IMG/VR virus record: IMGVR_UViG_3300047392_000227
Coordinates: 1 to 38,769 of that record
Direction: 5' to 3' (one strand)
Length of the DNA: 38,769 nt
Source: a virus
The position numbers were made by a program, and so were the translations under genes. The notes beneath the pieces were generated by a model. The model saw nothing but the letters and a program-made list of their open reading frames with translations. It ran no database searches and was not told the DNA's origin. This document shows positions 6,612-15,197 of the stretch, piece by piece (within the stretch, counting starts at the first letter, position 1; each line of letters starts with the position of its first letter).

Positions 6612-7348
6612 GAGCTTTTTCGTTCGATATCTTCTTCTACGCACATTGATCCATACTGTATCTCAATGATCCTAACTGGCTCACAGTGCGGGTTAGTAAG
6701 CTGGTGCCATTCGCCAACAGGCACTTTATGTTCTTCGTGCCGCGCTAATTCACTACTATTATCAATACTATTAACATTGGCTCTACCTTCGCTCACAATC
6801 CAATATTCTGCACGTCGGTGATGACGTTGCATACTCAAACTTTTACCAGGATTGATTGTTAGCTCTTTGACTTTCATGCCTGGCACATCATGCAACACAC
6901 GATAGTAGCCCCAGACACGTTCAGTTTTGGGTGCTTTCCATTCTTCCAAGATCCACGAGCTGGAGTTGGCTTTGTTATCCCCGCCTACTCCAAATTTAAA
7001 CAGCACATTCTTAACACTCATTTCGGGAATGTTTGCCGCTGTTCTATCCCCACCATTGACAAAGATGATTTCGGCATAGGAATAACTTTGTCGCATGTTT
7101 TCTAATAGCTTGACTGCACTGCCATCACTATCATCAAACGCCACTACTTCATCTACACATCGCAATGCTTGTAATACAGCTTGCCGTTCAGCAAAGGGCA
7201 TAAAAGGTCGCCCTTTCTTACGCTCAAGCCAAGCATCTGAGTTTAGGCCAACAACCAACTTGTCACCATAACTTCGGGCCTCTTCCAAGTACTTGATGTG
7301 CCCGGAATGCACTGGATCAAAACCCCCGGTTGCGATTACTATTTTCAT
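6608..7348 (-). CDS. Cytidylyltransferase-cupin fusion (nucleotide-sugar type)
   Basis: 246-residue two-domain protein. Residues 1-140 are a nucleotidyltransferase of the cytidylyltransferase family: IVIATGGFDPVHSGHIKYL with the HxGH nucleotide motif, then VVGLNSDAWL and a late FVNGGDR. Residues 155-240 resemble the cupin of mannose-6-phosphate isomerase type II (WGYYRVLHD, SMQRHHRRAEYWIV, VPVGEWHQL). Together they suggest activation and isomerisation of a sugar phosphate. I chose the ATG at 7348; the GTG at 7375 would add nine residues before a perfect nucleotidyltransferase start. It is the leftmost gene of the sugar cluster. Confidence 0.85.
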   Translation of the reverse strand: MKIVIATGGFDPVHSGHIKYLEEARSYGDKLVVGLNSDAWLERKKGRPFMPFAERQAVLQALRCVDEVVAFDDSDGSAVKLLENMRQSYSYAEIIFVNGGDRTAANIPEMSVKNVLFKFGVGGDNKANSSSWILEEWKAPKTERVWGYYRVLHDVPGMKVKELTINPGKSLSMQRHHRRAEYWIVSEGRANVNSIDNSSELARHEEHKVPVGEWHQLTNPHCEPVRIIEIQYGSMCVEEDIERKSS

Positions 7349-7353
7349 ATGAT

Positions 7354-7361
7354 TATTTATT
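7354..7361 (-). promoter_or_regulatory. T4-type late promoter candidate (AATAAATA)
   Basis: Minus-strand AATAAATA, fitting the NATAAATA form of T4-like late promoters. It ends only five bases before the ATG at 7348, so the transcript would be nearly leaderless. No ribosome-binding sequence is visible. Confidence 0.45.
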
Positions 7362-7389
7362 GGCACATACCGCACAGTGTTTTCATAAT
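7360..7389 (+). promoter_or_regulatory. Sigma70-like promoter for the FMN TIM-barrel gene
   Basis: TTGGCA at 7360-7365, 18-base spacer, CATAAT at 7384-7389. It overlaps the divergent late-type site, so the two could exclude each other. The start point would fall very close to the ATG at 7399 and leave almost no leader. Confidence 0.45.
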
Positions 7390-7398
7390 AAGTATTGT

Positions 7399-8322
7399 AT
7401 GAAAACCTTTATCGAAATATTCAAGTGTAAGTATCCAATTGCTGTCATGGCCATGAACAAAGTATCTGATGTGCCATTGGCCATTGCAGTTCGACGTGCT
7501 GGGTGCTTGCCCAGTTTAAGCATCTTCAATTATTTTACAAGGATAGGCGTAATTGATCCACAACTGTTGGATAAGGACATTGAACAATATGCAAGTGCTG
7601 TAGGTGATACATCTATCCTGATCAGTGTAGATATTGGAAATTTGTTGGACTTGCCAGGACTAGTAGATGTATTGCTAGCACGGCAAGTTGGAGCAGTGGA
7701 AATTATATTAGACGATGCAAATGAAAATGCTTCTAACAGACGCAGAGTAGTGTTGCCGCAAGTTATTAAACAATTACAACAAAATGGCAGCATGGTTTTT
7801 ACTAAAACACTGTTACCAATGGATGTAATGATTGGAGCAGATGGTATCATACTCAAAGGCCCAGATGGTGCAGGCCGCGGCAGTGTGTCAGGTGAAACAC
7901 TAGAACAACTGTTTGACAAGTATTTGACTAATTTTCCAACGCAACGTGTGATCACATCGGGTGGTGTAGGTACAAGCAAGCAGTTGAAATATTATATGGA
8001 TCGTGGTGCATTTGGAGTAGGCATTGGCACTATGTTTGCTGTCAGTGCTGAAAGTAAAATTTCCACGGAAACCAAGCTCAAGTTGGTAGCGTCAGGAGCG
8101 GCAGATGTCAAGCGTTTGAATAATGGTAAAACAGATAGCGACAGCCAAAATGCAGTTGTATTTGCAGAAGTAGCCGACGACAATCACAACAACACTCGTG
8201 GCCTAATGGTTGGCATCAAAGACTCAACGCAAGGACATGTGTTTATAGGCAAGGGAATTGAACACGCAAATGAAATCCTCACTTGCGAAGCAATTGTTGC
8301 CCGTTTAGTCAAAGATATTTGA
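7399..8322 (+). CDS. Nitronate monooxygenase-like FMN TIM-barrel protein
   Basis: 307-residue protein that reads like the NMO / 2-nitropropane dioxygenase / FabK group. It has an N-terminal YPIAVMAMNKVSDVPLAIA segment, the middle ADGIILKGPDGAGRGS, and a phosphate-binding GGVGTSKQLKYYMDRGAFGVGIGT typical of FMN barrels. The substrate cannot be told. IMP dehydrogenase-like enzymes share this fold and are an alternative. The ATG at 7399 is taken because residues before it (from a TTG at 7330) lie over the divergent promoter. It is the only plus-strand gene in the sugar cluster and overlaps its convergent neighbour by 14 bases. Confidence 0.75.
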   Translation: MKTFIEIFKCKYPIAVMAMNKVSDVPLAIAVRRAGCLPSLSIFNYFTRIGVIDPQLLDKDIEQYASAVGDTSILISVDIGNLLDLPGLVDVLLARQVGAVEIILDDANENASNRRRVVLPQVIKQLQQNGSMVFTKTLLPMDVMIGADGIILKGPDGAGRGSVSGETLEQLFDKYLTNFPTQRVITSGGVGTSKQLKYYMDRGAFGVGIGTMFAVSAESKISTETKLKLVASGAADVKRLNNGKTDSDSQNAVVFAEVADDNHNNTRGLMVGIKDSTQGHVFIGKGIEHANEILTCEAIVARLVKDI

Positions 8323-8941
8323 ACTCTATCCCTCTATAGCAAACAACACCTTGTGTGGTATTTGCTATAGCGTAGCCTGCGGCCAACATTAAAGGAATAG
8401 CAGTTCCGCATTTGCCGCCCCAGCCTGTGGGGGAATTAACATCTTGGTAAGTGTCATCAATTAAAATAAGACTCTGGTGTGCCATATACGGCAAGCAATA
8501 TAGCGTTTGTAGCCTATGCTCTTCCATACTGTTTTCATTGTTCATAACAACACCACGAGCCGCATAAGCCGCAATTTGATCGTGTAGCCATTGGTACTGT
8601 AAATTGACAGGATCAATCCAATCGAAGTTGTCTAGGTACAGTACCACAATCTGTTTGCCCAGAGTTGGCAACACATCCCTGCACCAAGCATGACCAGTTT
8701 CAACAGTATGAAATTTAGTGTTACCTACACCGCCAAATGCTGTGTTATTGGTAAAGTGTGTTAGTGCTTCGTCTGTTACGTCGATAGTATGGAAATCTGC
8801 GCCCCGAGCCTGTGACCAATCTCTAAAGTATGCAGTGCTGCCTTCTCCGCGTTCGCTACCAATTTCTACAACACATTTAGAATTATCTACTTGTAATCCT
8901 TGAAACTGGTCGTTTAACATTTTATAAGGTGACATGCCCAT
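8309..8941 (-). CDS. Class I SAM-dependent methyltransferase-like protein
   Basis: 210-residue protein with a Rossmann-type start: KCVVEIGSERGEGSTAYF (SAM motif I), then DFHTIDVTDEAL (motif II acidic end) and VVLYLDNFDWIDP. The later IDDTYQD and GWGGKCGTAIPLML segments resemble small-molecule methyltransferases of the Methyltransf_24/CmcI type. It may methylate a sugar or glycan. Three start codons are possible (8941, 8935, 8920); 8920 lies right after the upstream stop (TAAAATG) and would keep the whole fold. Confidence 0.7.
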   Translation of the reverse strand: MGMSPYKMLNDQFQGLQVDNSKCVVEIGSERGEGSTAYFRDWSQARGADFHTIDVTDEALTHFTNNTAFGGVGNTKFHTVETGHAWCRDVLPTLGKQIVVLYLDNFDWIDPVNLQYQWLHDQIAAYAARGVVMNNENSMEEHRLQTLYCLPYMAHQSLILIDDTYQDVNSPTGWGGKCGTAIPLMLAAGYAIANTTQGVVCYRGIEFKYL

Positions 8942-10019
8942 GATTTAAAAATTCCCTAATTTTGTGTTCTGCATCTTGCAGACGTACATTGTATTGATGG
9001 TTGAACTGTTGAACATTACGCTCTAATCGATTTTGTATATTTGGAATAGATTTAAAGTAATCGTGCCCACGTTTATATAGCTGTTCTACTTGTGTTGCTA
9101 CTGCTTGAATTCTTTCCAAGGGGTCTGACATTTTATCGTAACTATGATCAACAATGTCGTCAAACACATCCAGTCCCAAATCACGCATTAGTTTAACATG
9201 ATTTTGAACAGTGTTAAAAATTGGAATCTGACGCATTGCTATTGCTTTGGTTGTTTTTTCTGTAACAAACAATCTATCCCATTGTTGCCACCAACTTGGT
9301 CTTGGGCCTTGAAGCTTTTGATATATAACGTCGCCTCCGGGCAGTGGCTCATACGATGACTCAGACACCACGTTGATAAACGCATTACTAAAGCCCTTTT
9401 CATTTAAGAACGATTCATCGTGTCTTGAAATAAGCCCATCTACCAACAGCGGGAAATGGTGCTGTAGTTTAGAACTAACAAAAAAGTCAATCCATTGATT
9501 GTCAACGGATTCTGTGTCGGAACCACAACTGATAATCGAGTACTCGGTTAAACCGCGTTTGATAAGTTCAACTGTTAGACCAACTCTATTCCAAGTTGGA
9601 CGACGGGCAAGGCTAATTATTAGGTTGTCTCTGTCTTGCCAAGGAACTACTGTATCTTTATCGTATTTGAGTAATCTGAACTCGCCTAGGTTATAAAATG
9701 TCGGGTACGAAATAACATGCTGGCTGGCATAGTCTCCGCCGTTTATAAAAACAATGTCGTTACGAGAAATGTCGCAAACATGGACAAGATTATCAATCAG
9801 TAAATCTACTTCGTCCAAACTTCTAGCCTCAGTCAAGTCATCAAGTATCACACGATCAACAGTGCCAACAGCACGAATTTTCGCGGTATAAAAATTAACA
9901 AAGTCTCCGTCAAAGTCCAGTGCCCGCAATGGACAAAACGCTATTTGCAGATGTGGTACTTCATCTAGTAGATGGTAATACTGAACCTTAATAGGATCTT
10001 CGTGCGTATAAATTACCAT
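8922..10019 (-). CDS. Glycosyltransferase-like protein, GT paralogue A
   Basis: 365-residue protein. The C-terminal 130 residues carry VTEKTTKAIAMRQIPIF, LMRDLGLDVFDDIVDHSYD and a final helical tail. The same order is found in the C-termini of the 10021-12372 and 13822-15096 proteins. The TEK-x4-A-x4-PI pattern recalls GT10-type fucosyltransferase donor sites. The N-terminal half (VDLLIDNLVHVCD, DIVFINGGDY) is unrecognised. It starts one base after the upstream stop, so the two genes are probably cotranslated. A role in glycan synthesis is inferred from the cluster. Confidence 0.6.
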   Translation of the reverse strand: MVIYTHEDPIKVQYYHLLDEVPHLQIAFCPLRALDFDGDFVNFYTAKIRAVGTVDRVILDDLTEARSLDEVDLLIDNLVHVCDISRNDIVFINGGDYASQHVISYPTFYNLGEFRLLKYDKDTVVPWQDRDNLIISLARRPTWNRVGLTVELIKRGLTEYSIISCGSDTESVDNQWIDFFVSSKLQHHFPLLVDGLISRHDESFLNEKGFSNAFINVVSESSYEPLPGGDVIYQKLQGPRPSWWQQWDRLFVTEKTTKAIAMRQIPIFNTVQNHVKLMRDLGLDVFDDIVDHSYDKMSDPLERIQAVATQVEQLYKRGHDYFKSIPNIQNRLERNVQQFNHQYNVRLQDAEHKIREFLNHGHVTL

Positions 10020-10020
10020 G

Positions 10021-12372
10021 TTACTGCGGTACAGACTTTACAAAATTCCAAAATGTGCCATTGTTATATGACGCGGTAGAGTCAAACTTTTCTTTGTTGC
10101 GGTTAGCAATGTTCATTAGCTTATGATACATGTCAAACCGTTCTTGGCCTTCCATTAAGTTGATGCGTTTTAATTCTGTAATGATTTTATACATGCGAGT
10201 ATTGGCATCATATTCTTGATCGTATGACTCGTCAATGACGCCGTCAAATGTTTCAAAGCCCATGCTTCGTAATGCACGTAAAGACTCTGCAGGACCTACA
10301 ATAATAAATGGATGTCCGTGTGCAATAGCCCGGAATGTTTTTTCGCTGATAAACACATCTCCGTTTTCGTAAGTGGTTTCGGCAATCACACTTAGCAATG
10401 CTTGCTCATAATGACTGCTCACTTGCGGACCATTTTGTGTTACATCGTACTCATCAATTGTCAATGGTGTATCTAGTACAGGTAAGATTCTTGCCTTTAC
10501 GTCTGGATGCAAGTACAGCGAGTTTTCAACAACTTGGATTGCAGTTTTGACCACGCCTGGGTACAGTTCGCCACTGGGCACAAAGCTGACCATATTGCCA
10601 TCAATTAAATTATGCAGTCGCATTTCACCTACCAGGTGGCAACGGTGTGCTTTGATAACTCGGTTGTAACTTAAAAAGTTTGCAGTTTTGTTTTCGTACG
10701 CATGATCGGCCACAATGTCTCTATCTACCCAAGTATTGATCGAAACAAAATTTAACAAGTTGATATCTGCTTTTGTTTTATTTGCTATTGCCAGTGCTTG
10801 ACCTTCGCTTTGCAACTCATTAGCATAGAACCATTGGTCTTTGGTCAATTCAGGCCAAAATTTGTTTAGTCTGTCTTGCCACATAAACGCATGTGCAATC
10901 ATACCTTCGTGTGGTGTAATAAACACAATGCGATCATCTGCATTAAATTCACCAATTCTAGACAGTAGTGATTTGATGTAGTCCTGGGCAACGCTATCTT
11001 TATTAACTGCATCCACTGGTGCTAGCGCAAAGTATGTCATTGGCTCATCACGCTTGGAAGTAAATTTAAATTGCGAGTACAATTCAACAAAGATGTTGCA
11101 CTTATTGACAGGATTTAAAATACGACCATTGATAGTAGGCAAGCTGAATTTAGGGTTACCGTAATGTACTACCTTGCAACCTGGGAATGATTTAATTGTA
11201 CGCCATGGATCAACCAAGATGCTGCCTGGAGCAATATCATAATAAAATTCATCAGCCTTTACTTCAACGCCTGTACCTGCGTATGTAATAGCAGGATTGT
11301 GTGCCATTAGCACTACGGCAGGGCCTTCTGGTGCTGTATCATCGCCGGTTAAAGGATCAACGTAAAACAACTCTACGCCAGAATGTTCAACAAAGTGTCC
11401 TACCAATAAGCTATAGCTGCCAATTGTATAAGGTACATATGGCTTGTATGCTTTGCCGTGAATCACAACTGGCATGTTATTTTCTTGCGCAAGTCGTACT
11501 AACTTACTAGCCATGGCTTGCGCTTGACTATCTCTAGCACTCATAATGGCATGGAACATATCATATCCCAAGTCCAACTTGCCACTTAACCAACGTAGTG
11601 CAATGTTGTCGCGGGGATGGCACGCACCTGCGTCACCTAAGCCAGCAGTCAAATAACGTGGTCCAGTGATACGTTGAGTAGCGGCTTTGAGTGCGTCTGT
11701 TACTACATCTACGTTGATGTTGCCATTCTTTTCAGCAACGTCTTGAATCATATTAACCAAACCAATTTTGGCACTGATGAATGTATTGTAGAAAATCTTA
11801 ATAGCTTCTGCTTCATCCCATGTACCAACATTAACACGGGGCTCGTTCTTCATTAAGGGCTTGTAAAACTCAATTAGCTCTTTTGCGTCACCTGTTGTAG
11901 AGCCATCTTCTGTACCAATGATCAAGCATTCTGGATTGACCATGTCCCACTTAACTGAGCCCATGGCAATAAGATAAGGATTGTAAATGAAACGTGCGTT
12001 GGTCAAATAGCCAATTAGGCTATCACGAACTGTGCCTGGTAACACTGTACTAATTAGAACCACCAACTGGTCTTGTGTCACGTGTGGATTGATTTGTTGG
12101 AACACTTGAATTACAGGCGTGTAATCAAAGTCGCATGGTGTCATATTTGAGATTGGAGTCTCGCCACCGTATTGTGGATTGTGTGGTGTAGGTACTGCAA
12201 CAAAGATAATATCAGCACCTTTGACAGCTTCTTCAACTGAGCCCATAATCTTGACTGTTTGTGTAGGATCAACAATGTTGATATCGTATCCACAAACATC
12301 GTAATGTTCGGCCATTACTTCTGCACATGGTAAGCCCAGCTTACCCAATCCAATCATTGCTACACGTTTCAT
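10021..12372 (-). CDS. UDP-sugar 6-dehydrogenase fused to glycosyltransferase-like domain
   Basis: 783-residue fusion. Residues 1-425 are a UDP-glucose/GDP-mannose dehydrogenase. They have the NAD loop IGLGKLGLP, KIFYNTFISAK (Lys192, Asn196, Lys202), and GDAGACHPRDN with the likely catalytic Cys251 where the family has G-x-C-F/H-P-K/R-D. HGKAYKPYV follows as the C-terminal domain. Residues 440-783 form a second unit that ends ISEKTFRAIAHGHPFIIVG and MGFETFDGVIDESYD, like GT paralogues A and C. This would make a uronic acid donor and perhaps transfer it. The start overlaps the preceding stop as ATGA. Confidence 0.85.
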   Translation of the reverse strand: MKRVAMIGLGKLGLPCAEVMAEHYDVCGYDINIVDPTQTVKIMGSVEEAVKGADIIFVAVPTPHNPQYGGETPISNMTPCDFDYTPVIQVFQQINPHVTQDQLVVLISTVLPGTVRDSLIGYLTNARFIYNPYLIAMGSVKWDMVNPECLIIGTEDGSTTGDAKELIEFYKPLMKNEPRVNVGTWDEAEAIKIFYNTFISAKIGLVNMIQDVAEKNGNINVDVVTDALKAATQRITGPRYLTAGLGDAGACHPRDNIALRWLSGKLDLGYDMFHAIMSARDSQAQAMASKLVRLAQENNMPVVIHGKAYKPYVPYTIGSYSLLVGHFVEHSGVELFYVDPLTGDDTAPEGPAVVLMAHNPAITYAGTGVEVKADEFYYDIAPGSILVDPWRTIKSFPGCKVVHYGNPKFSLPTINGRILNPVNKCNIFVELYSQFKFTSKRDEPMTYFALAPVDAVNKDSVAQDYIKSLLSRIGEFNADDRIVFITPHEGMIAHAFMWQDRLNKFWPELTKDQWFYANELQSEGQALAIANKTKADINLLNFVSINTWVDRDIVADHAYENKTANFLSYNRVIKAHRCHLVGEMRLHNLIDGNMVSFVPSGELYPGVVKTAIQVVENSLYLHPDVKARILPVLDTPLTIDEYDVTQNGPQVSSHYEQALLSVIAETTYENGDVFISEKTFRAIAHGHPFIIVGPAESLRALRSMGFETFDGVIDESYDQEYDANTRMYKIITELKRINLMEGQERFDMYHKLMNIANRNKEKFDSTASYNNGTFWNFVKSVPQ

Positions 12373-13835
12373 TCTTGTTCTTCTTTATCTTTGTTGGCTG
12401 CTTCTCTGAGTGCCTGTGATTCTTCGTATTCTCGCTTGCATTGATCATAGAAATAACCAATCTCCGGAAACACTGTTTTAAAGTCAGTGCCATTGCGGCG
12501 ATCATGTTCGCTAATGTACAAGTAAAAATCCCTTCTACTTACCTGATTATCTAAACTGCCTTGCCATTCTGCAGAAGCGATGTTATACACACGTTGCAAG
12601 TTTTCTACTTCATGCGGGTAAAAGCCATCGTGGTAATCAACATGTTGATACGTTGCAGTATTGTGCCGCATGAACTGAATGGCGCGGTCTAGTAATACCA
12701 GCATATAAGGATCTGCCAACAATGAACTTAGGTAACGGGGATGACGCAGATATGGAAAGTCTAATCCCACACCACGCATGCCTGAATTGTTAATGCTAAC
12801 ACTTGGGGCCTGGCGTAACGCCAACATATCACGTAGGAATGATTCAAATCGCGGAATACTCAACAAGTTAAAGGTGACCATTACTGTAATGCTCAACGCA
12901 GGATAGCGTAATGTAATGTCCCACAATGTGCGATACCATTGTTTATAGTTCAAGCCTGTGCGAATATATTCGGCCTGGTTGCCCCATGTATCGCAACTTG
13001 TAAAGATTTTTAAACTCTTTACCAAATTGTTTTCTTGAATGTAGTTGGCTTTTTCTAAAAACTCATTTAATAGCTTTTCATCCACACCCAAATTGGAGTT
13101 AATGGCAAGATCAAGTTCGGGATTTGGATGCTCAATAATCCAGTCTAATACTTTAAATGTGTCCTTGGCCAACAGTGGTTCCCCGCCAGTGATGCGGAAT
13201 ACTTTTAGCTTGGGATATAATGTAGGCCACCATTTCCAAAATGCTTCAATGTAAGGATTGTGTTCCCTATTAGGAATAGGCATACGCCCTTGACGTTCTA
13301 GCTTGATAATGTCACGATCAACACGCCCACCATCTAGTAAGACAGGACCAAAACGTTTGGCCTCTTGCATGATTGTACTGCTAATGTCGGGACTGCAATA
13401 TGCACAACCAAAATTGCATACGTTTGAGAAACTTACTTCTACATAAGCTGGCGTAACGTCAGCGTCCCAGGGCATCTGTGCCGACGGCTTTAAAAATGGT
13501 TCGCCCCACACAGGGTCGGCACTTTTATGCACACGATCTGAGAAGTGATGCCCTGGAGAATCTTCAGCTTTCCAGCAGTAGTCACATTCGCTTGGACGTT
13601 CGCCTTCTAGCATCTTTTTGCGTTGAGCTTTTTTAAACTTGGTATTGTGAAGTGCAGATGGATTGGCAATGATTTCTTCTACGGGAATATGATGTGTTGC
13701 AGGGTGATGACACGAGTGTGTTTGTCCCGTTGCAAGATGGATAGTGACTTGCTGCCATTTGGCCACACAATAGCTACTGCTGACAGCATCTAATCGTTGC
13801 TTGACCTTATTTAAATGAATTTTAATTGGTTCCAC
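12369..13835 (-). CDS. Radical SAM protein of the phage twitch type
   Basis: 488-residue radical SAM enzyme. The cluster-binding motif is C140-x3-C144-x2-C147 (VCNFGCAYC). FRITGGEPLL supplies the SAM-contacting GGE motif, and DLAINSNLG the next strand. An N-terminal Cys/His segment (SCHHPATHH, then CDYCW) is typical of twitch-type radical SAM proteins in marine and freshwater phages, where it may bind another cluster. The start is GTG at 13835 with AGAAGG before it and overlaps the upstream gene by 14 bases. It probably modifies a sugar or peptide in this pathway; the substrate is unknown. Confidence 0.85.
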   Translation of the reverse strand: MEPIKIHLNKVKQRLDAVSSSYCVAKWQQVTIHLATGQTHSCHHPATHHIPVEEIIANPSALHNTKFKKAQRKKMLEGERPSECDYCWKAEDSPGHHFSDRVHKSADPVWGEPFLKPSAQMPWDADVTPAYVEVSFSNVCNFGCAYCSPDISSTIMQEAKRFGPVLLDGGRVDRDIIKLERQGRMPIPNREHNPYIEAFWKWWPTLYPKLKVFRITGGEPLLAKDTFKVLDWIIEHPNPELDLAINSNLGVDEKLLNEFLEKANYIQENNLVKSLKIFTSCDTWGNQAEYIRTGLNYKQWYRTLWDITLRYPALSITVMVTFNLLSIPRFESFLRDMLALRQAPSVSINNSGMRGVGLDFPYLRHPRYLSSLLADPYMLVLLDRAIQFMRHNTATYQHVDYHDGFYPHEVENLQRVYNIASAEWQGSLDNQVSRRDFYLYISEHDRRNGTDFKTVFPEIGYFYDQCKREYEESQALREAANKDKEEQE

Positions 13836-15096
13836 GTTTGCCTTCTAATGTACGTACTATGTCACGAGCAACAGTTGCTTTCATTTGGTTCTGATCTGTA
13901 ACCAATTGTTGATTGTGTTTGATCACTGACTGGCATTGGGCCAGTATTGCATCAAATTCCTCGTCAGAAATACTTATCAGACGTTTTAACTCTCTTGCTA
14001 CCAGATTGGCACGAGCAATTGGTTCTGGCTCTTCATCGTATTCTTCGTTGATGTATGGAGCAAATGTACGAAACCCAATTCGCTTTAAGCCCCGTAGATA
14101 GTAAGGTCCGCTTAATACCAAAAATATCTGACCTGCTGCCATTGGCTTCCATATCTTTTCTGACGCAAACGCACTGGTAGTAAAGCACAGCGTTTCAGTA
14201 ACAAGATTTATAGGATGCTCGCTATACAAGTCTGTATTAAAGTCCAATGCATGGTTAGTTTCAAAGTCTGTTCTGTCGGCTATTAATGGCAATTTACTAG
14301 TCAATGATTTAAATGCATTTTCGTAGCGATCCAAAAATCCCATTTGTAGTTCTTTTAGCTCGTCCCACAATCTACGTAGATCCCATTGATTGTCTGCCCA
14401 TCCAATGTCAGGTTCTACAAAGTTTAAAGGCATGCTAATAGTACCGTGTTCAATTAATTCCCTACGTTCTAATATAGTCATCATCATAATACGATGATAG
14501 TGCGGGCGTCGATTTAAACTCATATAACGGCGACGTCTTGTATTTTGAGAGGTTGCTTGTAGTTGCCTGCTGGCCCATACTGCAAAGTATCCGTAATATG
14601 AAACTGTCATTGCAGGTCGAACACGGTGTTGGGCACACCACATTCTATAGTTGTCTTCGATGTTTAAGTCGCCGCTTACATAAACAAGTCTATCCTCAAG
14701 ACCATGGCTGCGGCTCCAATTATACAAGTCGCCAAACGCTTCTTCGCCAAAGCCTTCCATGCTGTAGTCTAACACTATACGACACGAGTCATCGAGCCAG
14801 GCACGTGATCTATTGTGGTCAGACTCAAACCATTTGGTGATTAATTTTAATTTAACAGGATCCCAACCTCCATGTAGTCCAATTACTACTACACCATTTG
14901 AATTATTTTTGTAGTCAGGAAATGTTTTTACCGTTATTGCAGAATTAAATTCAGGTAATATTGTTAAATCAATTGCAGGTTGTACAGTAAAGTGATCTAT
15001 GTTGTCTGTATCGTTAGTAATAAACTGTTGTAGGTAGCTGTGCAGTTCAAACGGATTATCATTTTTGTGGTCGCAGTACCATATCATTTCTCTCAT
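13822..15096 (-). CDS. Glycosyltransferase-like protein, GT paralogue C
   Basis: 424-residue protein, first gene of the leftward sugar operon. Its C-terminal third has ASEKIWKPMAAGQIFLVLSG, LKRIGFRTFAPYINEEYD and a helical tail, parallel to the ends of the proteins at 8922 and 10021. The middle segment RRRYMSLNRRPHYHRIMM resembles an Arg-rich NRRPHxHR block seen in phage glycosyltransferase-like proteins. The start is ATG 15096, or 15087 (MIWYCDHK), which would leave GAGAGAA as a ribosome site. A terminator-like hairpin and a late-type promoter lie upstream. Confidence 0.65.
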   Translation of the reverse strand: MREMIWYCDHKNDNPFELHSYLQQFITNDTDNIDHFTVQPAIDLTILPEFNSAITVKTFPDYKNNSNGVVVIGLHGGWDPVKLKLITKWFESDHNRSRAWLDDSCRIVLDYSMEGFGEEAFGDLYNWSRSHGLEDRLVYVSGDLNIEDNYRMWCAQHRVRPAMTVSYYGYFAVWASRQLQATSQNTRRRRYMSLNRRPHYHRIMMMTILERRELIEHGTISMPLNFVEPDIGWADNQWDLRRLWDELKELQMGFLDRYENAFKSLTSKLPLIADRTDFETNHALDFNTDLYSEHPINLVTETLCFTTSAFASEKIWKPMAAGQIFLVLSGPYYLRGLKRIGFRTFAPYINEEYDEEPEPIARANLVARELKRLISISDEEFDAILAQCQSVIKHNQQLVTDQNQMKATVARDIVRTLEGKRGTN

Positions 15097-15100
15097 GCTT

Positions 15101-15108
15101 TATTTATT
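15101..15108 (-). promoter_or_regulatory. T4-type late promoter candidate (AATAAATA)
   Basis: Minus-strand AATAAATA four bases before the ATG at 15096. If transcription starts a few bases downstream, the message would be leaderless or use the second Met at 15087. Confidence 0.45.
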
Positions 15109-15130
15109 ATGTGTGCAGTTAAAGATATTG

Positions 15131-15185
15131 CGGCCAAGAAGAACCCCAACGTGCTTGGGTAATTAATCCGCAGAGGTTGGGGCCG
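15131..15185 (-). terminator. Hairpin between endolysin and sugar operon
   Basis: CCCCAAC (15144-15150) pairs with GTTGGGG (15176-15182), and CGGCC (15131-15135) can pair with GGCCG (15181-15185) as an outer alternative. Read leftward, the seven-base stem is followed by TTCTTCTT. It fits a weak terminator for the endolysin transcript; the T run is broken, so read-through is likely. Confidence 0.45.
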
Positions 15186-15197
15186 TGTTAATAGTAC

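Noticed and set aside
7530-7979. Long open frame antisense to the FMN barrel gene
   Set aside because: Composition is that of a reverse-strand shadow (Ser/Thr/Pro/Ile rich), and the sense frame has clear domain motifs.
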